Source of the DNA: a virus
Strand: one strand, 5' to 3'
Virus record (IMG/VR): IMGVR_UViG_3300029448_000361
Location: 1 to 25,785 of that record
DNA length: 25,785 nt
Shown: in pieces, positions 6,239 through 11,633 of the stretch
How the letters are laid out: the number at the start of each line of letters is the position of its first letter
How positions within the stretch are numbered: the stretch's first letter is position 1
Position numbers and translations under genes: made by a program
The notes under the pieces: model-generated
What the model was told of the DNA's origin: nothing
What the model saw: the letters and a program-made list of their open reading frames with translations, nothing else
The model's database searches: none

Positions 6239-6871
6239 TTATGCATCTTTACGGTCATAAACCTTTAATTGCCTAGTGCAATAAAGATAAGTACGATAAC
6301 TATCTTGCCATTTTCCATAATCAGTATCTGATAATTGAATTTCAATATATGAAGCAAAATTGTCATAAACAAAGCTCGTGGTAACGTATCCTAATTTTCT
6401 TTTGTCTCTTGGGAATTCATAATTATTAGCCCAGCCATACGACAACCAATCAGCAATCAGTTTCCTTGCTGTGGTCCTGGTAATATGCATTTCATCGACA
6501 AGCTGGGTTATTGTAACTGGTTTATCTTGCAGATAAGAAACAACCATCCAGTTTGCAAAGAAGAAATTAACACGGCTGTGATTAACCCATCTTTGTATGG
6601 TTGTGTCTTTTCTGGTTTGTTGCATTGAGAATAGTTTTTGATTTCTAAGGGCGAAGTTTTGGCAAAGTTCTTTAAGGGCTACATTTTTAGTATATGTCAA
6701 ATGTACTGGTGGAGCATTAATAGGATTTCTAAATGTCGATGTCTGTATTCCCCTTGTTGAACCAGTTTCACATCTTGGGTTCATACCCTTACCATTACGG
6801 CTTGTCGTTTTCTTTTGCCCGTTCCAATAGTCTAGCTGACTATTTAGGGTTAAGTTTTTAGTATTGTTCAT
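6239..6871 (-). CDS. Winged-helix DNA-binding protein, MarR-like
   Basis: A 210-residue protein. The first 75 residues are basic and probably disordered (for example NGQKKTTSRNGKGMNPRCET). From about residue 95 a winged helix is visible: VNFFFANWMVVSYLQDKPVT, then ITQLVDEMHITRTTARKLIA (residues about 120-139, the helix-turn-helix), DWLSYGWANNYEFPRDKRKL (wing) and a C-terminal helix. This arrangement is close to MarR-type regulators that sense nothing obvious here. It lies immediately after the serine recombinase gene (stop TAA 6874-6872, start 6871), so it may regulate lysogeny or recombinase expression. The target is unknown. Confidence 0.7.
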   Translation of the reverse strand: MNNTKNLTLNSQLDYWNGQKKTTSRNGKGMNPRCETGSTRGIQTSTFRNPINAPPVHLTYTKNVALKELCQNFALRNQKLFSMQQTRKDTTIQRWVNHSRVNFFFANWMVVSYLQDKPVTITQLVDEMHITRTTARKLIADWLSYGWANNYEFPRDKRKLGYVTTSFVYDNFASYIEIQLSDTDYGKWQDSYRTYLYCTRQLKVYDRKDA

Positions 6872-7771
6872 TTATTTGTTCCCCTTTCTAGGTTTTCTAG
6901 GTGTTTTCCTTCTTTTAATAAATCCTTTATCCTTCTCTAAATATTTATTAAATGCTTCATTCATTACATTAATTTCTATATCTTTATGTTTCGCCCTTTT
7001 TACGATGTTAGATATAGTTGATGCATACCATTTGTAACCATTAACACTATCGTCTTTGGTTGCCCTGGTAGCACGGTTCGTTTTATTAAATAGTTGTGCT
7101 ATTCCACGGTACGAATAACCAGCATCAAGGAGAGCTTTAATCTCTGGGTACAATTCCATTGCAAATTGATTAGCATTAGCCTGTGTACTTTCTACAGCTT
7201 TCTTCCTTGCTTTTTTAAGGACCTCTTCAGACCTACCGAGCTTCTTTATAATATTCCCAGCTTTGGATTTATACAAACCCTTCTCTTTAATCTCAGCTTG
7301 AATACGGTCAAGAGATGCTTGGGTTCTTTCCTGGATCATGTGCCTTTCTAAATATGCCTGATTAGCAAACCAGCCCACAGTTTTATGATCCAGCATTGGA
7401 TTATCCAAAACAACCATTTTAAAGCCCTTCTTATGGACCTCATCAGAAAAAAATTTATTGGCTTCCCAATTTGTTCTGGATAATCTTGATAAACTAGTAA
7501 TGATTAAAGTTGCATCTTCTTTACGGCAATATTCCATCGCTTCTTGCAATACGGGTCTGCGAATGAAGGGAGTACTACCCGTAATCCCCTCTTCCTTAAA
7601 CCATTTAACCTGGTGATCTCCACCGTTTAAATATTCCTTAATCAAATGCATCTGGTTCTCAACCTCCTGTTTATCAGTCGATACTCTCACCAGACCAGCA
7701 AACTTGCCAGAATGTGGAACCCCGTGGTCTTGCCTATAGATTGGCATACGATCAATTCCGAAACTATGCAT
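6872..7771 (-). CDS. Serine site-specific recombinase
   Basis: A 299-residue serine recombinase (resolvase/invertase superfamily). The catalytic motif GLVRVSTDKQ places the nucleophile at Ser31. EEGITGSTPFIRRPVLQEAM and LIITSLSRLSRTNWEA (about residues 90-105) carry the conserved arginines. The long E-helix region is MIQERTQASLDRIQAEIKEK. A helix-turn-helix follows near residues 218-265 (DAGYSYRGIAQLFNKTN, then ASTISNIVKRAK), and the C-terminus is very basic. It should join or invert DNA at specific sites, for instance integration or a genetic switch. It is much shorter than large serine integrases. The start has AGGGAG eight bases upstream and overlaps the gene before it by eight bases. Confidence 0.92.
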   Translation of the reverse strand: MHSFGIDRMPIYRQDHGVPHSGKFAGLVRVSTDKQEVENQMHLIKEYLNGGDHQVKWFKEEGITGSTPFIRRPVLQEAMEYCRKEDATLIITSLSRLSRTNWEANKFFSDEVHKKGFKMVVLDNPMLDHKTVGWFANQAYLERHMIQERTQASLDRIQAEIKEKGLYKSKAGNIIKKLGRSEEVLKKARKKAVESTQANANQFAMELYPEIKALLDAGYSYRGIAQLFNKTNRATRATKDDSVNGYKWYASTISNIVKRAKHKDIEINVMNEAFNKYLEKDKGFIKRRKTPRKPRKGNK

Positions 7772-7997
7772 TAAATGTACTCCCTATGTTTACACTTTGT
7801 ACGGTGCTGTTGTCAAAATTAAATTCATCTTTATTTAAAAGGCCCTGGTTCTGGATATGAAGAAGCATATAACGGGCGTAGCTGGTAAGGATATCGCTGT
7901 CCATAAATACGAACTGATCCCTACCCTCTGATTTAGCCTGGTTATATAATTCTAGTAGCTCTAATGCACTATCCCGATTAATTTTAAGCATTGTCAT
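7764..7997 (-). CDS. Small protein of unknown function
   Basis: A 77-residue protein that starts in an ATGA overlap with the preceding 56-residue gene and ends eight bases inside the recombinase gene. The N-terminal part is helical (SALELLELYNQAKSEGRDQ), followed by FVFMDSDILTSYARYMLLHI and a polar tail (NFDNSTVQSVNIGSTF). There is no recognisable motif. Strict coupling to the recombinase through its ribosome-binding site (AGGGAG inside the last codons) suggests that the two are made together. Confidence 0.6.
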   Translation of the reverse strand: MTMLKINRDSALELLELYNQAKSEGRDQFVFMDSDILTSYARYMLLHIQNQGLLNKDEFNFDNSTVQSVNIGSTFNA

Positions 7998-8164
7998 TTA
8001 CTTTCTCCCCACTCTTCAGTTTTCTTTGTGCCTTCAAATATGTCTGAATAAATGTCATTGATCTTATCTTCAAAATCACCAGCATCATCAGCACTTTCAT
8101 AAAGCTGTATAGCCATATCTTTAAACAAACCTATGTCTACTTTTAACTTTTCTATATCGCTCAT
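7994..8164 (-). CDS. Small acidic helical protein
   Basis: A 56-residue protein from ATG 8164 to TGA 7996-7994, joined to both neighbours by ATGA overlaps. It is helical and acidic (MSDIEKLKVDIGLFKDMAIQ, then YESADDAGDFEDKINDIYSD). Its last residues, WGESK, are encoded by the GGAGAAAGTAAATGA cassette, which doubles as the ribosome-binding site of the next gene. No family recognised. Confidence 0.6.
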   Translation of the reverse strand: MSDIEKLKVDIGLFKDMAIQLYESADDAGDFEDKINDIYSDIFEGTKKTEEWGESK

Positions 8165-8349
8165 TTACTTTCTCCCTGTATATATTGTGCGACAGCATTA
8201 TTAATATTATTTACAAATTGGTCTGCTTTTTTCTTTGTTGGAAAAGTATCAAGGATTTTACCATATCTATTTTGAGATAATTTGTTAGCCCCTATACCAG
8301 CTAATCTTACAATCCATTGTCCTTCAAATTTATATACTTTTAATGTCAT
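8161..8349 (-). CDS. Small basic protein, unknown function
   Basis: A 62-residue protein in ATGA overlap at both ends. It reads as a short β-hairpin (VYKFEGQWIVRLAGIG) followed by TFPTKKKADQFVNNINNAVA. That pattern recalls small phage-integrase N-terminal arm-type folds (strand, strand, helix), where a KKxA-type helix follows a β-hairpin; the resemblance is weak. It is basic overall and may bind nucleic acid. It ends in GESK from the shared ribosome-binding cassette. Confidence 0.55.
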   Translation of the reverse strand: MTLKVYKFEGQWIVRLAGIGANKLSQNRYGKILDTFPTKKKADQFVNNINNAVAQYIQGESK

Positions 8350-8633
8350 TTACTGTCTCCCCTCTCCCACGTACTCTCACCTAAATGCAGATCAACAACA
8401 AAATTAGTTCCCTTAAGTGTTTCATAAATCATATCAAAACTAGATTTATTTTCGGTTGTTATAATGCCATCATCTAAATTCTTTACAAAAGCCCACTTAA
8501 AATCTGGACCAGACAGCTTGTTTAAATAGTCAGTAGCTGATTTAGTTTCAGCATGAAAAAACCATCCCTCTCCAAATGTGTAACACACTAAAATATCCCT
8601 GGTGTCACTAGATTTCCAATCATATAGTCTCAT
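8346..8633 (-). CDS. Small protein of unknown function
   Basis: A 95-residue protein coupled by ATGA to both neighbours. It looks like a mixed α/β fold (DILVCYTFGEGWFFHAETKS, DYLNKLSGPDFKWAFVKNLD, FDMIYETLKGTNFVVDLHLG). It ends in ERGDSK, a variant of the recurrent C-terminal GESK. No motif indicates an enzyme. Its place in the early leftward run suggests a host-takeover role, by position only. Confidence 0.58.
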   Translation of the reverse strand: MRLYDWKSSDTRDILVCYTFGEGWFFHAETKSATDYLNKLSGPDFKWAFVKNLDDGIITTENKSSFDMIYETLKGTNFVVDLHLGESTWERGDSK

Positions 8634-8893
8634 TTACTTTCTCCATATTTAGTAATTAATTGATCTTTATGCCTTGTAATGTAGCTGTCTAAGTTTTTAA
8701 GGCTTGATGACCAATGTATCTGTTTTCCCATACCTTTGATGGGTTCACATACATCAGTTACATTTAATGACCATCCTCTAGGACCAGAATTATATTTAAC
8801 GATAAAAAAACCTAATAAGAATAAATCTGAAGTCAGTATATAACCTTTTTTATGTTTGGTAAGTTTGGTCAATTTAAATTCTTTGTATCTCAT
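8630..8893 (-). CDS. Small protein of unknown function
   Basis: An 87-residue protein coupled to the next gene by an ATGA overlap, with its own ribosome-binding site GGGAGAAATTAA just before ATG. The N-terminus is basic (YKEFKLTKLTKHKKGY), then a hydrophobic strand (SDLFLLGFFIVKY), then GPRGWSLNVTDVCEPIKGMG and a final helix before KYGESK. The hydrophobic stretch is short for a membrane helix and fits β-strands better. Function not recognised. Confidence 0.58.
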   Translation of the reverse strand: MRYKEFKLTKLTKHKKGYILTSDLFLLGFFIVKYNSGPRGWSLNVTDVCEPIKGMGKQIHWSSSLKNLDSYITRHKDQLITKYGESK

Positions 8894-8904
8894 TTAATTT
8901 CTCC

Positions 8905-9126
8905 CTAACAGCTAACTATTTCTTCTACATCTTTACGATAATTCTCATAAAGATAATCACATACCTTCTTCCAGGTATTTAATTCTTCAGCATCTACGTC
9001 ATCAGCTATGCCATCATAATCTTCATCAGCACATACAAGTTCAAAGTTGCTATCATCTTCTATTTTGCCATAACAATGTGTTGTGCCACCGTCTGGTCTT
9101 TTATATATATAATCTGTATTGCTCAT
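8905..9126 (-). CDS. Small very acidic protein, first gene of the leftward unit
   Basis: A 73-residue protein with about 20 Asp or Glu against about 7 Lys or Arg, so it is strongly negative. The acidic residues cluster in CADEDYDGIADDVDAEELN. It has four cysteines (THCYG, LVCAD, KVCDY, VSC). A ribosome-binding site (AGGAG) lies just before the ATG. Being first in a leftward early unit and highly acidic recalls DNA-mimic inhibitors of host nucleases, but no sequence family is recognised and many acidic small proteins are not mimics. Confidence 0.6.
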   Translation of the reverse strand: MSNTDYIYKRPDGGTTHCYGKIEDDSNFELVCADEDYDGIADDVDAEELNTWKKVCDYLYENYRKDVEEIVSC

Positions 9127-9167
9127 CTAATTTCTCCTAATATTCCTGTTTCGTATTTAACATTAAT

Positions 9168-9234
9168 GGCGTTTGTACGCCTTTACATAATGAATGTAAT
9201 GTTTATTATCGTGGATTACAAGTGTTAAATGTAA
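9168..9234. promoter_or_regulatory. Divergent control region with inverted repeats
   Basis: The 124 bases between the leftward gene start (9126) and the rightward start (9251) contain three inverted repeats. They are GGCGT-TTGT-ACGCC (9168-9181), TTACAT-N5-ATGTAA (9183-9199) and TTACA-N9-TGTAA (9216-9234). The last two share the half-site TTACA and are centred 34 bases apart. A candidate leftward promoter, TTGTAA (9221-9216) with 17 bases to TACATT (9198-9193), overlaps the first TTACA repeat, as does a rightward one. This fits operators for a repressor that controls both directions. The phage DNA-binding proteins at 2851 and 6239 are candidates. Confidence 0.42.
9173..9200 (+). promoter_or_regulatory. 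Candidate sigma-70-type promoter, rightward
   Basis: TTGTAC (9173-9178) is followed after 16 bases by TGTAAT (9195-9200), matching four of six and five of six consensus positions. A transcript starting near 9207 would lead into the DUF1064 gene about 44 bases later. The inverted repeat at 9183-9199 lies across the spacer and the -10 element, so a bound protein would block it. Confidence 0.33.
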
Positions 9235-9250
9235 CTTTTAGTAATTGTAC

Positions 9251-9607
9251 ATGAAATATAGAGCAAAAAGAGTAGAATTAGATGGACATAAGTTCGACAG
9301 CCAGGCTGAAGCCAAGCACTATTGGTTTACGTTAAAGCCGTTGTTGGATAAGGGTGAGATAAGTCATTTACAGGTCCATCCTAAGTTTGAAATTAGAATA
9401 GATGGAGAAAAGATATGCAGTTATATAGCCGACTTCAGTTATTTCAACCAGAGGGAACGGGTCGTGGAGGATGTAAAGGGGTTCAAGACACCAGTATATC
9501 GCTTGAAGAAGAAGCTGGTAGAAGCCACACATCGGGGGGTGAAAATCTTGGAGATATTGCCGAAACAGTATCAGTCAAAAAAATACTCCTTGCCCTCTCA
9601 GACGTAA
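9251..9607 (+). CDS. DUF1064 family, nuclease-like phage protein
   Basis: A 118-residue protein of the DUF1064 family. Signatures: KYRAKRVELDGHKFDSQAEA at the N-terminus (with FDSQAEA), GEISHLQVHPKF, then CSYIADFSYFN and VVEDVKGFKTPVYRLKKKL. The residues E in the first block, D in IADF and E-D-VKG resemble a compact PD-(D/E)XK nuclease core; such proteins sit in phage replication regions. A TTG at 9245 gives two more residues, but ATG 9251 fits the family start. No clear ribosome-binding site precedes it. Seven codons before the domain-free C-terminal end lies an A-AAA-AAA heptamer, so part of the product may be extended into the DnaA-like frame. Confidence 0.85.
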   Translation: MKYRAKRVELDGHKFDSQAEAKHYWFTLKPLLDKGEISHLQVHPKFEIRIDGEKICSYIADFSYFNQRERVVEDVKGFKTPVYRLKKKLVEATHRGVKILEILPKQYQSKKYSLPSQT

Positions 9608-9849
9608 CGGGCTGTCCACCATTGGAATTGATTAATCATAGAAGGTCCAGGGAAGTTATGCCCTATCGTCACCTACTGTATGCATTAGCCAAAGAATTAA
9701 CCTGGCAGTCATTTCCACAGTTAGGAAAGACATTAAACCGTGACCACAGCACGGTCTTACACGGAGCCAAAAGAGGTCAGAAACTTATTGAAACGGACCC
9801 AAAGATAACCAAGGTTTATAAGCAAGTAAAAAGAAAGCTGGTAGCGTGA
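9415..9849 (+). CDS. DnaA domain IV-like DNA-binding protein, probably made by frameshift
   Basis: The recognisable part is the DnaA C-terminal DNA-binding domain: KKILLALSDVTGCPPLELIN, RRSREVMPYRHLLYALAKEL, then FPQLGKTLNRDHSTVLHGAK, containing the DnaA signature DHSTVLHG. The AAA+ ATPase part is absent. This domain begins at about 9577; everything before it in this frame is an out-of-frame reading of the conserved DUF1064 gene. ATG 9415 does have GGAG seven bases upstream, but there is no usual start near the domain. Frame -1 relative to DUF1064, with the slippery site at 9577-9583, would give a fusion of about 199 residues. Start therefore uncertain; end is TGA 9847-9849. Confidence 0.75.
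   Translation: MQLYSRLQLFQPEGTGRGGCKGVQDTSISLEEEAGRSHTSGGENLGDIAETVSVKKILLALSDVTGCPPLELINHRRSREVMPYRHLLYALAKELTWQSFPQLGKTLNRDHSTVLHGAKRGQKLIETDPKITKVYKQVKRKLVA
9577..9583 (+). other. Candidate -1 frameshift site, A-AAA-AAA
   Basis: Seven A residues lie in the exact X-XXY-YYZ phase of the DUF1064 frame: TCA-AAA-AAA-TAC at 9575-9586. Slipping back one base leads straight into the DnaA domain IV frame (next codon ATA 9583-9585). GGAG at 9550-9553 lies upstream, farther than in dnaX. Eight bases downstream GCCC (9592-9595) can pair with GGGC (9609-9612), a weak stem. The zero-frame stop TAA is at 9605-9607. A homopolymer sequencing error would look the same. Confidence 0.55.
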
Positions 9850-10064
9850 TGTTTGTCGATGATCCAATAGCAGAAGAATACGATAAGTACGGGCGTTACT
9901 ATCGTAAAGAAACGGTTATAAATCAATCAACCAGCATTGGTAGTGTCATGGGTAATGCCGATAATGACAGCCTGGATTTATTTCATCGTGGCAACAGGGA
10001 AGCTCAGATAAAGCAATTAATACACATGGGCTACGGATTGGACTTTTTTAAAAATGGTAACTGA
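9849..10064 (+). CDS. Small protein of unknown function
   Basis: A 71-residue protein from ATG 9849, which overlaps the previous stop codon (TGATG); GTG 9846 would add one residue. It is polar and acidic at first (DDPIAEEYDKYGRYYRKE), then has NADNDSLDLFHRGNREAQIK and ends with GYGLDFFKNGN. No motif is recognised. It is coupled between the DnaA-like frame and a zinc-ribbon protein in the replication block, so a replication or regulatory role is likely but undefined. Confidence 0.55.
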   Translation: MFVDDPIAEEYDKYGRYYRKETVINQSTSIGSVMGNADNDSLDLFHRGNREAQIKQLIHMGYGLDFFKNGN

Positions 10065-10209
10065 TAAAGAAACACAAAAGAAGCTGGATATATGTCCTAG
10101 CTGTAAGTCTCAACTTAGTATAATGCGAACCGATAAGGACCGTGTAGAACGTCAATGCCCGACTTGTAGGCTAATAATAGTGGATACCATTAAGAATGAA
10201 GATAAGTAA
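10054..10209 (+). CDS. Small zinc-ribbon protein
   Basis: A 51-residue protein from ATG 10054 to TAA 10207-10209. It contains two CxxC knuckles, DICPSCKSQL and RQCPTCRLII, 22 residues apart, the plan of a single zinc ribbon. The first overlap (11 bases) is with the gene before it and the second (14 bases) with the replication initiator. Zinc ribbons of this size often bind nucleic acid or a polymerase. Its place directly before the initiator suggests a helper in replication or transcription, by position only. Confidence 0.62.
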   Translation: MVTDKETQKKLDICPSCKSQLSIMRTDKDRVERQCPTCRLIIVDTIKNEDK

Positions 10210-11296
10210 GTTAACACCAGACCCATTGCGTGATCCCCCAAAAGGACAAGGTGAGCATCAATGTCCAGGTCCATTTATTATGCTACCACCCAGGGCTTAC
10301 GGAGATGTACGTTTTAATAAATATCCTACGACCTTCAGATGCCTGGCAATATGTTCAGCACACGCTAAACAGAATACATCTATCTTTTTCGTTAATCACA
10401 TAACGATATCTAAGATTATGGGTAATACCAAGTCAGCTATCTCACAGCACTTTAAACGCCTGTTAGAATGGGGTTACATACAGAAGCTAAAGAGTAGCAA
10501 CCCTAAACTGCCTTACGGTCAGAGAGGAGCCAAGTGGCGTGTTATATTCGATGAAAGAGTGAGCATAGAAGATCAGTTAGCTGGAGCTACAGATATAGAC
10601 GATAACCAGGTAGTCGAGACACTTAATAAAATAACACCTATGCATAAACCATTGTCAGAGAAACAGATCGCTATGGCCAATGATATAGCCCAGAAGTATA
10701 TGAAGAACTCCAATGAGTATTATCAGCCAGGTAAGATCGCTAAAGATATACAGATATGGTTACAAGGTGAACAGACAGAAGCTACCTGGAAAGCTATCGG
10801 AAATGGTCTACGTTCACCCTTTGAAGCTGGTTATTTAAAGGATAAGAAAGTTAAGCCACAGCTAAACTCTTCACATAATAAAGTTAAGGTGGGGCTAAAC
10901 TCTTACAATGATAAAGTTAAGCTGGAGCTAAACTCGACCCCTAAAAAAGTTAAGATGGAGCTAAACCATAACTATAAAGTACTAACTAATAGTACTAGTA
11001 GTAGAATTTTAAATAAGAATTTATGTGATATTTATATGAATGTAGTTAGAAGCATATACAATTCTGAATGGAGATATGATGATAGACAGATGATGATTGC
11101 TGGTCAGTTGATAGAAGCTGGATACACCTCAGATAAGTTTAAGTCAGAAGCAATGTCAGTATTGCAATGGACCAGGTCCAATAACAAACAACCACCACAA
11201 TCATTACAATACTTCCTTACTAAGCATATAAACAAAGACAAGCCAATAACAGTAGATGGTATAGTCAAAAGACTAGGAGCAAAGATGAAGCTATGA
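10196..11296 (+). CDS. Replication initiator-like winged-helix protein
   Basis: A 366-residue protein. The N-terminal third has a winged helix like phage and plasmid initiators: FNKYPTTFRCLAICSAHAKQ, FFVNHITISKIMGNTKSAIS, QHFKRLLEWGYIQKLKSS (residues about 40-100). A helical middle (PLSEKQIAMANDIAQKYMKN) precedes a linker at about residues 218-258 in which K-V-K-x-x-L-N-S repeats every 11 residues. The linker DNA forms four iterons. The C-terminal domain (QMMIAGQLIEAGYTSDKFKS) may contact a helicase or loader. The layout equals lambda O: N-terminal DNA binding, iterons in the middle of the gene, C-terminal partner contact. That function is inferred from layout. Overlaps the zinc-ribbon gene by 14 bases. 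Confidence 0.75.
   Translation: MKISKLTPDPLRDPPKGQGEHQCPGPFIMLPPRAYGDVRFNKYPTTFRCLAICSAHAKQNTSIFFVNHITISKIMGNTKSAISQHFKRLLEWGYIQKLKSSNPKLPYGQRGAKWRVIFDERVSIEDQLAGATDIDDNQVVETLNKITPMHKPLSEKQIAMANDIAQKYMKNSNEYYQPGKIAKDIQIWLQGEQTEATWKAIGNGLRSPFEAGYLKDKKVKPQLNSSHNKVKVGLNSYNDKVKLELNSTPKKVKMELNHNYKVLTNSTSSRILNKNLCDIYMNVVRSIYNSEWRYDDRQMMIAGQLIEAGYTSDKFKSEAMSVLQWTRSNNKQPPQSLQYFLTKHINKDKPITVDGIVKRLGAKMKL
10847..10968 (+). repeat. Four iterons inside the initiator gene
   Basis: Four 23-base copies of AAAGTTAAG-N6-CTAAACTC start at 10847, 10880, 10913 and 10946, exactly 33 bases apart. The six variable bases are CCACAG, GTGGGG, CTGGAG and ATGGAG; the fourth copy ends in CTAAACCA. Each copy is a partial inverted repeat (GTTAAG against CTAAAC). 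The 33-base spacing is three helical turns, so all sites face the same side of the DNA. They are in frame (11 codons) inside the initiator gene. Confidence 0.85.
10847..11040. other. Probable phage replication origin
   Basis: The four iterons (10847-10968) are followed at once by an AT-rich stretch: 10981-11040 has only 11 G or C in 60 bases, with the repeated AGTACTA at 10978-10984 and 10991-10997. Iterons plus an AT-rich unwinding element in the initiator gene is the design of the lambda origin. No polymerase gene is in the window, so host replication proteins would be recruited here. The DnaA-like domain encoded at 9583-9849 might take part. Confidence 0.65.
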
Positions 11297-11336
11297 CTAG
11301 AGTGTACAAATACTATACGTTGGTTAAGAGCTTGTA

Positions 11337-11424
11337 CACCCAGGCTGTATGCCAGGTAAGGCAAGGGTCCTCTTATATAAAAAGGCACCTTATCCCCCCC
11401 CTGGGTGCTATGTGCGTATGGGGG
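11337..11424 (+). promoter_or_regulatory. Structured GC-rich leader before the terminase genes
   Basis: The gap 11297-11466 is GC-rich against an AT-rich genome. An outer stem pairs CACCCAGG (11337-11344) with CCTGGGTG (11400-11407). Inside, GGTAAGG (11355-11361) pairs with CCTTATC (11388-11394) with one G-U pair. A competing pairing joins CCCCC (about 11396-11400) with GGGGG (11420-11424). No T-run follows. It may be a leader RNA for the terminase genes or lie at the DNA packaging site, which is often next to the small terminase gene. No other gene is convincing in this gap. Confidence 0.4.
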
Positions 11425-11466
11425 TCTCACAAAAATATTTTCCAATTTTACAACAAGGAGTTTTCG

Positions 11467-11484
11467 ATGGAGAAAAATAAATGA
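11467..11484 (+). CDS. Five-codon leader peptide frame
   Basis: ATG GAG AAA AAT AAA TGA (peptide MEKNK) follows a strong ribosome-binding site, AAGGAG at 11455-11460, with six bases of spacing. The stop overlaps the start of the next gene (ATGA, 11481-11484). It looks like a device to load ribosomes onto the next start rather than a functional peptide. Confidence 0.3.
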   Translation: MEKNK

Positions 11485-11633
11485 TCAAACCTAAATGCAT
11501 TAAATGCATCAAATGCAACAAAGAAGCTACAGTTATCGAACATGGTAAATATTTATGTTCTCAGCATGGAAAACAATACGTTTTAAATAGTGCATATAAA
11601 ACAAATAGAAAAACAGGAGAAAGAAATGGATAA
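11481..11633 (+). CDS. Small zinc-finger protein
   Basis: A 50-residue protein from ATG 11481. Its N-terminus has a cysteine cluster, KPKCIKCIKCNKEA, followed by KYLCSQHGKQY. CxxC paired with CxxH is a common zinc-binding plan for short nucleic-acid-binding domains. The last codons carry the AGGAGA site (11615-11620) for the gene after it, which starts eight bases before this one ends. It directly precedes the terminase block. Exact role unknown. Confidence 0.6.
   Translation: MIKPKCIKCIKCNKEATVIEHGKYLCSQHGKQYVLNSAYKTNRKTGERNG

Noticed and set aside
9415-9576. The first 54 codons of the DnaA-like frame as real protein
   Set aside because: They are a shifted reading of conserved DUF1064 codons with low-complexity content. 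The GGAG site before ATG 9415 is explained by the codons D-G-E-K, so I keep it only as an alternative start.
10847-10968. CRISPR-like short repeats
   Set aside because: The repeats are in frame in a gene, spacers are only ten bases long and there are no cas genes.
11293-11484. 63-residue frame from ATG 11293
   Set aside because: It runs through the structured GC-rich gap, has no protein-like pattern, and only its last five codons follow a ribosome site.
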